Source: Planctomycetota bacterium
Lineage (GTDB): Bacteria; Planctomycetota; UBA1135; UBA2386
Direction: 5' to 3'
DNA length: 64,000 nt
NCBI GenBank assembly: GCA_016716265.1
Contig: JADJWQ010000006.1
Coordinates: forward strand, 496,001-560,000
Shown piece by piece: positions 37,612-45,089 of this stretch. Each line of letters opens with the position of its first letter. The stretch's first letter is position 1. Below the pieces are notes generated by a model, which saw nothing but the letters and a program-made list of their open reading frames with translations, searched no databases and had not been told where the DNA came from. The translations under genes and the position numbers were made by a program.

Positions 37612-37647
37612 GGCGGTCACGTGAGGCGGTCACGTGAGGTGGTGACC
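37609..37647 (+). repeat. Three 13-bp repeats starting at a stop codon
   Basis: TGAGGCGGTCACG occurs twice exactly (37609-37621, 37622-37634) and a third time as TGAGGTGGTGACC. The first TGA is the glutaredoxin stop, so the array puts three in-frame-independent stop triplets in a row. GGTCAC and GTGACC could form a weak hairpin. Confidence 0.9.
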
Positions 37648-38246
37648 TGCGGCGCCGCGCACGGCGGTCCGGGGCGGCGGCCTGCGGGGCGCGCCTCGCG
37701 GAGCGAAACGGGTTCCCCGGCCGGGCGGACTCGCGTCTGAGGGATCTTCGGGAGGTAGGAGGGAAGGAGGGATCGATCAGGTGCCCGGCCAGGGAACCCA
37801 ACCTCGTCTCGCGTCCCGAGGCCATGCCCCCGGGACGCAGAACACTACCCCACCCCGGCGGATCGGTTACCCGAGCGCGCAAGGAAGTCTCGGCTTCGTA
37901 ACCCGCGTGAGCGGCGCAATGTCATCCGAACGTCATTCGCCGGCTGCAACGAGCACGCAGCCGACCTCGCCGACGGGCGCCGTCCGCGACGCGGGTCTGC
38001 CGAGCACACCGGCCGCGACGATCCCGGGCCCGGTGACCTGCCGTGGACCCGTCTCACCGGTGGCCAGGGAGCTGCCGGCGGGCGCGCGCCCACCAACGCG
38101 CGGATGACCCGCCGGGCGCCTCGCGGCGCGCAACGAACCGGAGCCGACCGTCCGACGTGATGCGGACGCTGCGCCGATCCGACCAACGAGCTCACGGCGA
38201 CAGCGAACCACGCGACCCCGTCGCAAGCGATCGCTGCCCGTGCAGC
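37648..38246. other. Intergenic region without a recognised gene
   Basis: This stretch of about 600 bases lies between glutaredoxin and the end of a minus-strand gene. It contains a purine-rich run (37750-37772) and no frame with consistent coding composition. I see no RNA gene. Confidence 0.5.
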
Positions 38247-41123
38247 TCAGCGCGCGAGTCGCAACCGCAGGCCGGCGCTGACGGACGCGCCGAACGGCCC
38301 CGGCGCCGGCGCGAGCACCGCCTGGAACGTCGCCGGCAGACCGCTCAGCGCAGGGTCGGCGGGCAGTGGCAACGCGAACGCGAACCGTCCGGACGGTGCG
38401 CACGCGAACGGACCGAGCACCTCGATCGTGCCCGGGTCCACCTCGAGCGCGCAGCGCGTCCCAGCGACCGCGGCCGGCCGCCAGGCCGGCAGGGCGAGCA
38501 GCAACGTCCCGATCGTCGAGCCCGCCGCCCCGGCCTCGAGCTGCAGCGTGGTGCCCAGTCGTGGCTCGGCACGCGCGCCGAGCGTCGGCCGCTGCGTCAC
38601 GCTCCACGTGCACGCGGAGCCGACCGGTTCGGCGACCGCGCCGACGTCCGTCACGTACGGCTCACTGCCGGTCTCCGCCATCCGCCCGGCGAGATACAGC
38701 CGGCCGTCGCACACCGCGGCGGTCGGGTTGTCGAGCGACCCGGGCGGGCCGGGGTAGCCGGTCGGCGTCGAGCAGAACCAGCGCGTGCCGAAGTAGGTCC
38801 CGTCGGTGACGAACAGCCCGTAGTCCATCGTCAGCGGGTAGCCCCCGGCGAACACGGCCCGGCCCGGCCCGATCGGCAGGAAGGGATCATCGACGGACTG
38901 CATCACGATGTTGTTGCCGAACCAGATCGTGCCCGCGACGGTGCCGTCCGTGACGTGCGGCAATCCGCTCGCGTTGAACAGCACGCGGTCGCCGATCGCC
39001 GCGCCGGTGCCGCGGCGGATGGGTCGGGTCGTGAACGGGATCGACGTGCTGCCGGCCGGCGTGCCGTCGGTCGCCTGGATCCGATCGCTCGACAGCCCGA
39101 ACAGCCGCGTCGCACCGGCGACCAGCTCCGCGTCCTGCCACGCGGCGAAGCTCACGACGCCGGCGCCATCGCTGACGGCGACACCCGAGCCACATGCGAC
39201 GAACACCCGGTCGTCGAACATCGCCAGCGACGGCGTGCCGCCCTGGCCGGCGACGCCCAGCCGAACCGTCCCGGCGGGCGTGCCATCCGTCAGCCACAAT
39301 GCGACGTCGTCGCTGCCCTGGTCGCGCACCGCGACGAATGCGTGCTCACCGTTCACGAGCAATGCCGGCCGGTCGACACCGAGCGCGGCGAGCCGCGTCA
39401 CGGAGCCGTGCCGGTCGAGCACGAACAGCCCGTCGTCGGGACCGATCGTGCCGACGAAGAGCAGCTCCGCGCCGAACGCCGCCGCGCTCACGATCGGTGA
39501 CCCCGCCGGTGGATCACAAGCGAGCCGCGCGAGCGGCGACGGCGGCTGCGGGCCACCGTCGGTCGCATGCACGGTCCGCGGATTGCCGGCGAGCGGTACG
39601 ATCCACAGCTCGTCGCCGACGGTATGGAACGCGTTCGCGACGCCATTCGAACCCGGCACGAGATCGCCGAGACAGCGGGTGCCGAGCGCCGTGCCGTCGG
39701 TCAGCCATGGCTCGCGGCCGATGCCGGGCGTCTCGGCGTCGAACGCGACCCGCTCGCCGAAGCGCGCGAAGCCACGCGGGTCCGAGTCGCCGCTCTGCCA
39801 GCCCGGCGAGACATCCGCGACGAGCTCCGGCGCGACCACCGCCGAGGTGATCCGCCACGGCTCGCTCCCGATCACGCCGTCGTCACCGCTGAACAGGAGC
39901 TGCTGCCCCAGCGCACCGAACTCCGGCACGACACCGCCGAACGCCAGCCGCCATTGCAGTGACACCGTATCGACCTCGAACAGGCCGCGCTGCGGCTGCG
40001 GGCCCTCGAAGTAGAACCGCTGGCCGGCACGGATGAACGCAGTGTCGGGTGCCGGAGACGGTGCTGGACCGACCGCGGTCGCCTGATTGCCCCCGGTCGG
40101 CAGCCTGACGAGCCACGATTCCGCGCTGACCGCCCACAGTGCGGAGGCATCCAAGCCCAGCACGACGCCACCCGCCGCGCTGACGCCGGACAACGCGATG
40201 GTGGAGACGGACACTCCATCGCTCGCGATCGCGAACACGCCGAAGCGATCGAGCACGGGGAACACCGCGCGGCCGTCGAAGCGCACGGGTGGTCCGAACA
40301 GGTAGGAGCCGCTGCCGAGCGGTGCGATCGCGCCCGTCGACGAATCCGCCACCCAGAGCTCCGAGCGCGAGCCACCGACCTCGAACACGAACACGCCGGC
40401 GCTCGCGCAGGTGCCCGCCATCGGAACGGTGAACGGCCCGGACCCCACCGCCCCGATCGCACGTGTGCCGCCGGCGGTGCCATCGCTGACCCACAGCGTC
40501 GACGAGGCCAGGAATTCCCGGCGCGCGAGCCAGACCTGCTCACCGCCCCCGCGCGCCGGCTCCGCGCCCGACAGCAACGAGAGATCGCCCGGCACACCCG
40601 ACCCGACGTCGTCGAGGCGGAGCGTCCCGACCGGCGTCCCATCGCTCCCCCACAACCGGTCGACACCGGCCTCCCGCCACTGGAACACGAGGCGCCCGTC
40701 GACCGCGACGGCAGCGACCGGCCGCGCATTGACGGCCGGCGCAGTCAGGTCGATGCGCTGCGTCCCCGCCGCAGTGCCGTCGGTCGTGTAGAGCTGTCGT
40801 CCGTGCACACCGTCGTCGGCGAAGAACATCAGGCGGCCGCCGACCTCCGTCAGCCAGGTGGGATCCGAGCCGCCGGGCCCGGGCCGCAGGTCGGCGACGC
40901 GCTCCGTCGTCGCGGCGGTGCCCCGCGTTCGGTACAGCTCGCGATCGGCCTGCCCGAAGGTCGCGGCGAAGTAGCACCACCCGGCGACTTCGACGAAGCC
41001 AGACGGGTCGCTGCCGTCCTGGAGGACCGGTACCACGTCTTTCAGCAGTCGAGCGGGCGGTGGACTCTGCGCCGGCAATGCGACGCAGAGGGCGGTGGAG
41101 CACAGGATCAGCGAGGCTCGCAT
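38247..41123 (-). CDS. Secreted protein with ELWxxDGTxxGT-type repeats
   Basis: A 958-residue exported protein with a signal peptide (SLILCSTALCVALPAQ). The body consists of many repeats of about 45-55 residues with the core DGTxxGTxRL: ELYRTRGTAATTERVADL, LYTTDGTAAGTQRIDL, LWGSDGTPVGTLRLDD, LWVSDGTAGGTRAI, LWLTDGTPAGTVRLG and others. Such repeats form propellers in secreted proteins of myxobacteria and planctomycetes. The final 125 residues (VGSACTWSVTQRPTLGARAE onward) are the shared C-terminal domain of this organism's exported proteins. The ATG at 41123 begins the signal peptide; TACCGT lies 9 bases upstream and there is no Shine-Dalgarno. Function unknown. Confidence 0.87.
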   Translation of the reverse strand: MRASLILCSTALCVALPAQSPPPARLLKDVVPVLQDGSDPSGFVEVAGWCYFAATFGQADRELYRTRGTAATTERVADLRPGPGGSDPTWLTEVGGRLMFFADDGVHGRQLYTTDGTAAGTQRIDLTAPAVNARPVAAVAVDGRLVFQWREAGVDRLWGSDGTPVGTLRLDDVGSGVPGDLSLLSGAEPARGGGEQVWLARREFLASSTLWVSDGTAGGTRAIGAVGSGPFTVPMAGTCASAGVFVFEVGGSRSELWVADSSTGAIAPLGSGSYLFGPPVRFDGRAVFPVLDRFGVFAIASDGVSVSTIALSGVSAAGGVVLGLDASALWAVSAESWLVRLPTGGNQATAVGPAPSPAPDTAFIRAGQRFYFEGPQPQRGLFEVDTVSLQWRLAFGGVVPEFGALGQQLLFSGDDGVIGSEPWRITSAVVAPELVADVSPGWQSGDSDPRGFARFGERVAFDAETPGIGREPWLTDGTALGTRCLGDLVPGSNGVANAFHTVGDELWIVPLAGNPRTVHATDGGPQPPSPLARLACDPPAGSPIVSAAAFGAELLFVGTIGPDDGLFVLDRHGSVTRLAALGVDRPALLVNGEHAFVAVRDQGSDDVALWLTDGTPAGTVRLGVAGQGGTPSLAMFDDRVFVACGSGVAVSDGAGVVSFAAWQDAELVAGATRLFGLSSDRIQATDGTPAGSTSIPFTTRPIRRGTGAAIGDRVLFNASGLPHVTDGTVAGTIWFGNNIVMQSVDDPFLPIGPGRAVFAGGYPLTMDYGLFVTDGTYFGTRWFCSTPTGYPGPPGSLDNPTAAVCDGRLYLAGRMAETGSEPYVTDVGAVAEPVGSACTWSVTQRPTLGARAEPRLGTTLQLEAGAAGSTIGTLLLALPAWRPAAVAGTRCALEVDPGTIEVLGPFACAPSGRFAFALPLPADPALSGLPATFQAVLAPAPGPFGASVSAGLRLRLAR

Positions 41124-41132
41124 GGCGCTGTC

Positions 41133-41138
41133 ACGGTA
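41133..41138 (-). promoter_or_regulatory. -10 box TACCGT near start codon
   Basis: On the minus strand TACCGT is followed by 9 bases and the ATG at 41123. This is compatible with a leaderless or nearly leaderless transcript. Confidence 0.4.
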
Positions 41139-41197
41139 CCGCACCTCGTCGACGTGGCAACCGGCCCGCGGCGGGCCTCGCCTGCCGGCACGCGCGG

Positions 41198-41919
41198 TCA
41201 GTCATGCACGTAGGTCACACCATTGCTGACTTGCAGACCGCCCACGGCATCCAGGGTCGCACCCTGCCAGGTGACGTGCGCGCCGAGCAGGGTCGAGGAC
41301 ACGGGCACTGGGTACGTCGCGAGCAGCGGAGCGTCGAGGACGCCCGCGCGCGCAACGATCGCCGACGATGGTCGCAGCACGATGGCGTCCGGGAGCCCCG
41401 GCAATCGCTGCGGTGCGGCGGGCACGCCGACGAGCAGCGCTCCCGACCCGCCACGCGGCCCGTCGAGACCGGCGCCCGCGGGTCGATCCGCACCACCAGC
41501 GCGCCACCGGTGGACGACGACGTCTGCGAGAGCTCACGGACCTCGAGGACCACCGCACCGCCACGGCTCCGCCACTCGATCCGTCCGGGCCCGAGCCAGC
41601 TCGAAATGCCCGGTCCGCGCAGGGTCACGCGTTCCGGCTCCGAGATCGAGGATCGAGAGCAGCACGCCCGGCGAGTCGACGACGACTCCCGTCGAACCGA
41701 TCACGGACAATGACTTCCCGCTGGTCGCGAGCGGACCGGCCGGACCTGCAACGCGGAGTCGTCGGGCACCGCGGCGACCGGCGCCGCGATGCTCGTGACG
41801 TGCGCGCCTGGACCACCTGCCGCGTCGACGACGAAGGTCTGCGCCACCGCGACCTGCGACGACACCTCCAGCCAGCGCACGTCTGCGATGCGTGGCTGCG
41901 ATCCGTGACCGCTCATCAT
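41198..41919 (-). pseudogene. Secreted-type protein broken by three frameshifts
   Basis: Four consecutive minus-strand segments in different frames join into one protein of about 240 residues: from ATG 41919 to about 41740 (PRIADVRWLEVSSQVAVAQ), then to about 41632 (PLATSGKSLSVIGSTGVVV), then to about 41460 (VTLRGPGISSWLGPGRIEW), then to the stop at 41198 (GALLVGVPAAPQRLPGLPDA to LGAHVTWQGATLDAVGGLQV). The last part is the C-terminal domain of other exported proteins here. Each segment has normal codon bias, so decay is recent or the base calls are wrong. No signal peptide is evident at the present start. The rest of 41124-42189 shows no gene. Confidence 0.7.
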
Positions 41920-42173
41920 CGTACCGGAGCGGTGCTGTCACTCGCCCCCTCCGCGAACCGGCCACCGACCGACGAGCCGGGGAGCAGCGAGGTCGACCGT
42001 GCTCCCCGCGGATCACGAGTCGCTGCGCCGGGTGCCGTTCCGCGGTGACACCGGCCGAGCGCGCCAGCCGCGCGCCAGTGCCACGCGAGGCTCCGCTGTG
42101 CGCGGAGGTACTCCGATCGCGCGCCGCAAAGAGCCCCGCGAACGGCCCGTTTTCGCGGCCCGCGTCGTTCCGC

Positions 42174-42179
42174 TAACCT
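42174..42179 (+). promoter_or_regulatory. -10-like hexamer TAACCT
   Basis: TAACCT lies 10 bases before the ATG at 42190. No Shine-Dalgarno is present, so the transcript would have almost no leader. Confidence 0.35.
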
Positions 42180-42189
42180 GCGGGTCGGC

Positions 42190-43476
42190 ATGTCGCGATC
42201 CCGAGCGCGCAGCGTGACGATCGACCTGAGCGGCTGGGCCGGCCCCGGCGCGGCTGCGGGCGCAGCCCCACCGCAGCGCATCCGCCACGTGGGTCACATC
42301 GTCGCATGCATCACGGCGCGACCGTCGGGGCACGAGGTCGCGACGCCGGTCACCTGCGCGCGCCGCCCGGATCGCCACACCTGTGGCGCGCCGCTGCAGG
42401 CGATCCGGCAGGACCTTCCGTCCGCGGTGCGCTTCTCGTGTCCGCGCTGCGGCGCGAGCGGCACGGTCGTCGGCTTCGAGGACACCGTCTGGGACCTGCG
42501 TGGCCTCGATCTCGATCCGCTGCCCGAGATGTTCGAGGCCGGTACGTTCGACCTGTCGCTCGACCACCACGCCGCGCTACGGGAGTTCGCCGACGCCGTG
42601 CCGGAGTGGCGGGCCGTCACCTACCGCACCGAGACGCTCGGCCGCTCGGTGCGGATGCGCTCGACGCCGGCCGAGCTCGAGGCGCTGCGCGACGCGGTAT
42701 TGGTGCACGTCGTCGGCAGCGGTGGCAGCCGGGTGCCGGCGCGCTTCGCGAGCCTCCTCGCCGCGCTGGAGTCGGCCGCCTGGCGCCTCGACTGCAGCCC
42801 GGACCTGCGGGCCCATGAGCCACCGGAGTTCGATCCCGCACCGCCCACCGCGCTGGTCGCGCCGCTGCTCGAGTCGATCCGCCACGACGTCGATGTGCCC
42901 GATCGCCACAGCGCCCCGGTGCCCGGGACGCTGATCGCCGACGTGACGCTGCGCGACGTCGAGCCGCGCACCTGGCGACGCCTCGAGCTGCCGACCGAGA
43001 TGACGCTCGGCCAGCTCGCCCAGGCGATCGACGTCGCGTTCGGCTGGCCGGAGGACGACAGCTTCTTCGCCTTCGCGATCGGCGACCGCCGCTTCCGACC
43101 CGCCGAGGACGGCTACTACGCGGGCTACGAGGACACCGAGACCGTGATCCTCGCCGATCTGCTGCCGCACGCCGGCTGTCACGTCGTCTACGTCCACGAC
43201 TTCGACGGCGAGTGGTTGCACGACGTCGTGATCATCGGCGTCGACGAGCGGCCGCGAGATCACGTCCATTGCGTCGATGGTGCCGGCGCCGCACCGCCGC
43301 ACGGTGTCGAGAATCTCGAGACCTACGTCGCCGCGCTGCGCGCGCTGCACTCGCCCCGCCATCCCGACCACGCCACCGCCGTCGAGCTGCTCGGTGCCCG
43401 CTTCGATCCGCGCGCGTTCGACCTGACGGCGACGGACGCCGCCGTCGTCGCGCAATGCGGACGGCGACAGGGTTGA
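42190..43476 (+). CDS. pRiA4b Orf3-like domain protein with zinc-ribbon-like N-terminus
   Basis: A 428-residue protein. Residues 245-385 match the plasmid pRiA4b ORF-3 domain: VTLRDVEPRTWRRLELP, LAQAIDVAFGWPEDDSFFAF, VYVHDFDGEWLHDVVIIG and CVDGAGAAPPHGVENLE. This family is widespread on chromosomes, plasmids and beside IS elements, and its biochemical role is not established. Near residues 60-95 there is a possible zinc ribbon (HTCGAPLQ then FSCPRCGASG). The first 40 residues are low in coding character, so the true start could be further in. No transposase or inverted repeat is nearby. Confidence 0.75.
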   Translation: MSRSRARSVTIDLSGWAGPGAAAGAAPPQRIRHVGHIVACITARPSGHEVATPVTCARRPDRHTCGAPLQAIRQDLPSAVRFSCPRCGASGTVVGFEDTVWDLRGLDLDPLPEMFEAGTFDLSLDHHAALREFADAVPEWRAVTYRTETLGRSVRMRSTPAELEALRDAVLVHVVGSGGSRVPARFASLLAALESAAWRLDCSPDLRAHEPPEFDPAPPTALVAPLLESIRHDVDVPDRHSAPVPGTLIADVTLRDVEPRTWRRLELPTEMTLGQLAQAIDVAFGWPEDDSFFAFAIGDRRFRPAEDGYYAGYEDTETVILADLLPHAGCHVVYVHDFDGEWLHDVVIIGVDERPRDHVHCVDGAGAAPPHGVENLETYVAALRALHSPRHPDHATAVELLGARFDPRAFDLTATDAAVVAQCGRRQG

Positions 43477-43517
43477 GACGGCGAGCCCGCTCGGAGCCCC
43501 CGCGCGACAACCGACAT

Positions 43518-43523
43518 GATAGG
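43518..43523 (+). promoter_or_regulatory. -10-like hexamer TAGGCT
   Basis: TAGGCT lies 38 bases before the ATG at 43562 in otherwise GC-rich DNA, giving a predicted leader of about 30 bases. Confidence 0.35.
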
Positions 43524-43561
43524 CTCGGTCCGCGTGGGCCTGCCCCGCAACCGGAGCCGCC

Positions 43562-44044
43562 ATGAACCCGATCCGCGATCGAGAGTCCCCGCTCCTGGCG
43601 ACGCTGGCGCTGTGTGCCTGCCTCGCGCACGGCCACGCCAGTGCGCAATCCGTCACCGCCACCGATCTCGGCGGCGGCTGTGGCGGCACGATCGGCTACC
43701 CGGCGCTGCTGTCGAGCGGCTGGTTCGCGTTCCGCGTGCAGCGCGCGGTCTGCGATCCGAACGCCGTCTCGTGGCCGAGCGTGCTGGCGATCGGCGGTCC
43801 GCTGCCGCCGTTGCACGTGCCGTTCGGACCCGGCCAGGCCCCCGGCTGCACGTGGCTCGTCGCCCCGCTCGCCACCCTGCCGATCCCGACCACCGTCGGC
43901 GGCCAGGGTGCGACGGTCTTCGTGATCGACGTCGCCTCGATCCCGGTGCCGATCACCGTGCACGTGCAGGCCTTCGCCACCTGCCTCGTGCAGGGCTCCC
44001 GCGAGTCGGCGGCTTCCGACGCGTGGCGCGTGGACTTCCGCTGA
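43562..44044 (+). CDS. Small secreted protein of unknown function
   Basis: A 160-residue protein with a signal peptide (LLATLALCACLAHGHASAQ). The mature part is beta-rich, with four cysteines (GGGCGGTIGYP, AVCDPNAVSWPS, APGCTWLVAP, AFATCLVQGS) that could form two disulfides. The block VFVIDVASIPVPITVHVQAF followed by a short tail resembles the end of the C-terminal domain of other exported proteins here. This may be that domain in nearly free-standing form. It converges with the zinc peptidase gene 9 bases away. No enzyme motif is seen. Confidence 0.75.
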   Translation: MNPIRDRESPLLATLALCACLAHGHASAQSVTATDLGGGCGGTIGYPALLSSGWFAFRVQRAVCDPNAVSWPSVLAIGGPLPPLHVPFGPGQAPGCTWLVAPLATLPIPTTVGGQGATVFVIDVASIPVPITVHVQAFATCLVQGSRESAASDAWRVDFR

Positions 44045-44053
44045 CCGCCGCGG

Positions 44054-44905
44054 TCAGAGCCGTTCGGCCGCGAACGTGTCGCCCTGCCTGAGGTCGCCCG
44101 TCTCGAGCCCACGGCGGAACCAACGCGCACGTTGCTCGGACGTCCCGTGCGTGAACGACTCGGGACGGACGCGGCCACCGGCGCGCCGCTGCAACGTGTC
44201 GTCGCCGATCGCGGCAGCGGCGTTCAATGCCTCCTCGATGTCGCCCGTCTCGAGCAGACCGCGCCGCGACGCGTGGTGTGCCCAGACGCCCGCATAGAAG
44301 TCGGCCTGCAGCTCGAGCCGCACCGACAGGTCGTTGGCGGCGGCCTCGCCACGCTGGCGCTGCTGCTCGTGCACGCGGCGCGAGGTACCGAGCAGGTTCT
44401 GCACGTGGTGGCCGACCTCGTGCGCGATCACGTAGGCCTGCGCGAAGTCGCCGTCCGCGCCGAGCCGCTCGCGCAACAGCCGGTAGAACGACAGGTCGAT
44501 GTACAGCTTGCTGTCGCCCGGGCAGTAGAACGGCCCGACCGCGGCACCCTGGACGCCGCACGCCGAGTCGACCGAGTCGGTGAACAGCACGAGGGTCGGA
44601 TTGCGGTAGGCGACGCCCGCCTGCTGCGGCAGCAGCCCGCCCCAGACGTCCTCCGTGTCGCCGAGCACGTGGCTGACGAAGTCGGCGAGCTGCTGCTCCT
44701 CGGGTGAGGCGCGGTACTGCGTCTCGTCCCCGGTCGCGGCGCCGCCGTCGGAGCCGAGCCCGCGGAGCATGCCGGGGTCGATGCCGAACACCAGCGCGAG
44801 CACGACGACCAGCAGCCCGCCGCCACCCAGCGCAGCCCCGCGCCGGGGCCGCGCCCCGCGCCGATCCTCGACGTTCTCGCTCCGACGTGCTCGTTCCCAG
44901 CGCAT
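44054..44905 (-). CDS. ypfJ: YpfJ-type neutral zinc metallopeptidase
   Basis: A 283-residue membrane-anchored protein of the putative neutral zinc metallopeptidase family (PF04228). An Arg-rich cytoplasmic start is followed by a transmembrane segment (AALGGGGLLVVVLALVFGID). The zinc site HEVGHH is at residues 162-167, and a downstream acidic ligand is probably in LELQADFYAGVWAHHA. Typical surrounding blocks are present: FVSHVLGDTEDVWG, FYCPGDSKLYIDLSFY and FTHGTSEQRARWFRRGLETG. Length and architecture are normal. Its natural substrate is unknown. Confidence 0.95.
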   Translation of the reverse strand: MRWERARRSENVEDRRGARPRRGAALGGGGLLVVVLALVFGIDPGMLRGLGSDGGAATGDETQYRASPEEQQLADFVSHVLGDTEDVWGGLLPQQAGVAYRNPTLVLFTDSVDSACGVQGAAVGPFYCPGDSKLYIDLSFYRLLRERLGADGDFAQAYVIAHEVGHHVQNLLGTSRRVHEQQRQRGEAAANDLSVRLELQADFYAGVWAHHASRRGLLETGDIEEALNAAAAIGDDTLQRRAGGRVRPESFTHGTSEQRARWFRRGLETGDLRQGDTFAAERL

Positions 44906-44949
44906 GGTGCTCGCGTGCTCCCTGCGGGCGCCCCGCCCGCGGCACGCGC

Positions 44950-44955
44950 ACGATA
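44950..44955 (-). promoter_or_regulatory. -10-like hexamer TATCGT
   Basis: On the minus strand TATCGT lies 44 bases before the zinc peptidase ATG. The leader between them contains AGGGAG about 14 bases before the start. Confidence 0.35.
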
Positions 44956-45077
44956 CGCGGCCGTCGCCGCCCGACGGAAGCGACCGCCCGGGCGCGGCCC
45001 GGCGACTCCGCCGTCGCCCGCGACCGCAGCGACCATGGCGACGTTCCCGGCCGCGCGATGGCGCGCCGCGACACCGC

Positions 45078-45083
45078 TAGGAT
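45078..45083 (+). promoter_or_regulatory. -10 box TAGGAT adjacent to start codon
   Basis: TAGGAT is followed by exactly 6 bases and the ATG at 45090. This places the expected transcription start on the start codon itself. The same TAGGAT-N6-ATG arrangement is found at 61075-61089. Confidence 0.55.
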
Positions 45084-45089
45084 GTCGTC

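Noticed and set aside
13491..37647. CRISPR-like arrays
   Set aside because: The short repeats are contiguous 13-15 base units without spacers and without cas genes.
37628..37647. Rho-independent terminator after glutaredoxin
   Set aside because: The GGTCAC/GTGACC hairpin is short and no T-run follows.
37750..37772. G-quadruplex or regulatory polypurine tract
   Set aside because: Only three GGG runs are present and no nearby gene start makes a function likely.
42190..43476. IS1096-type mobile element
   Set aside because: Only the Orf3-like domain is present; there is no transposase, inverted repeat or target duplication.
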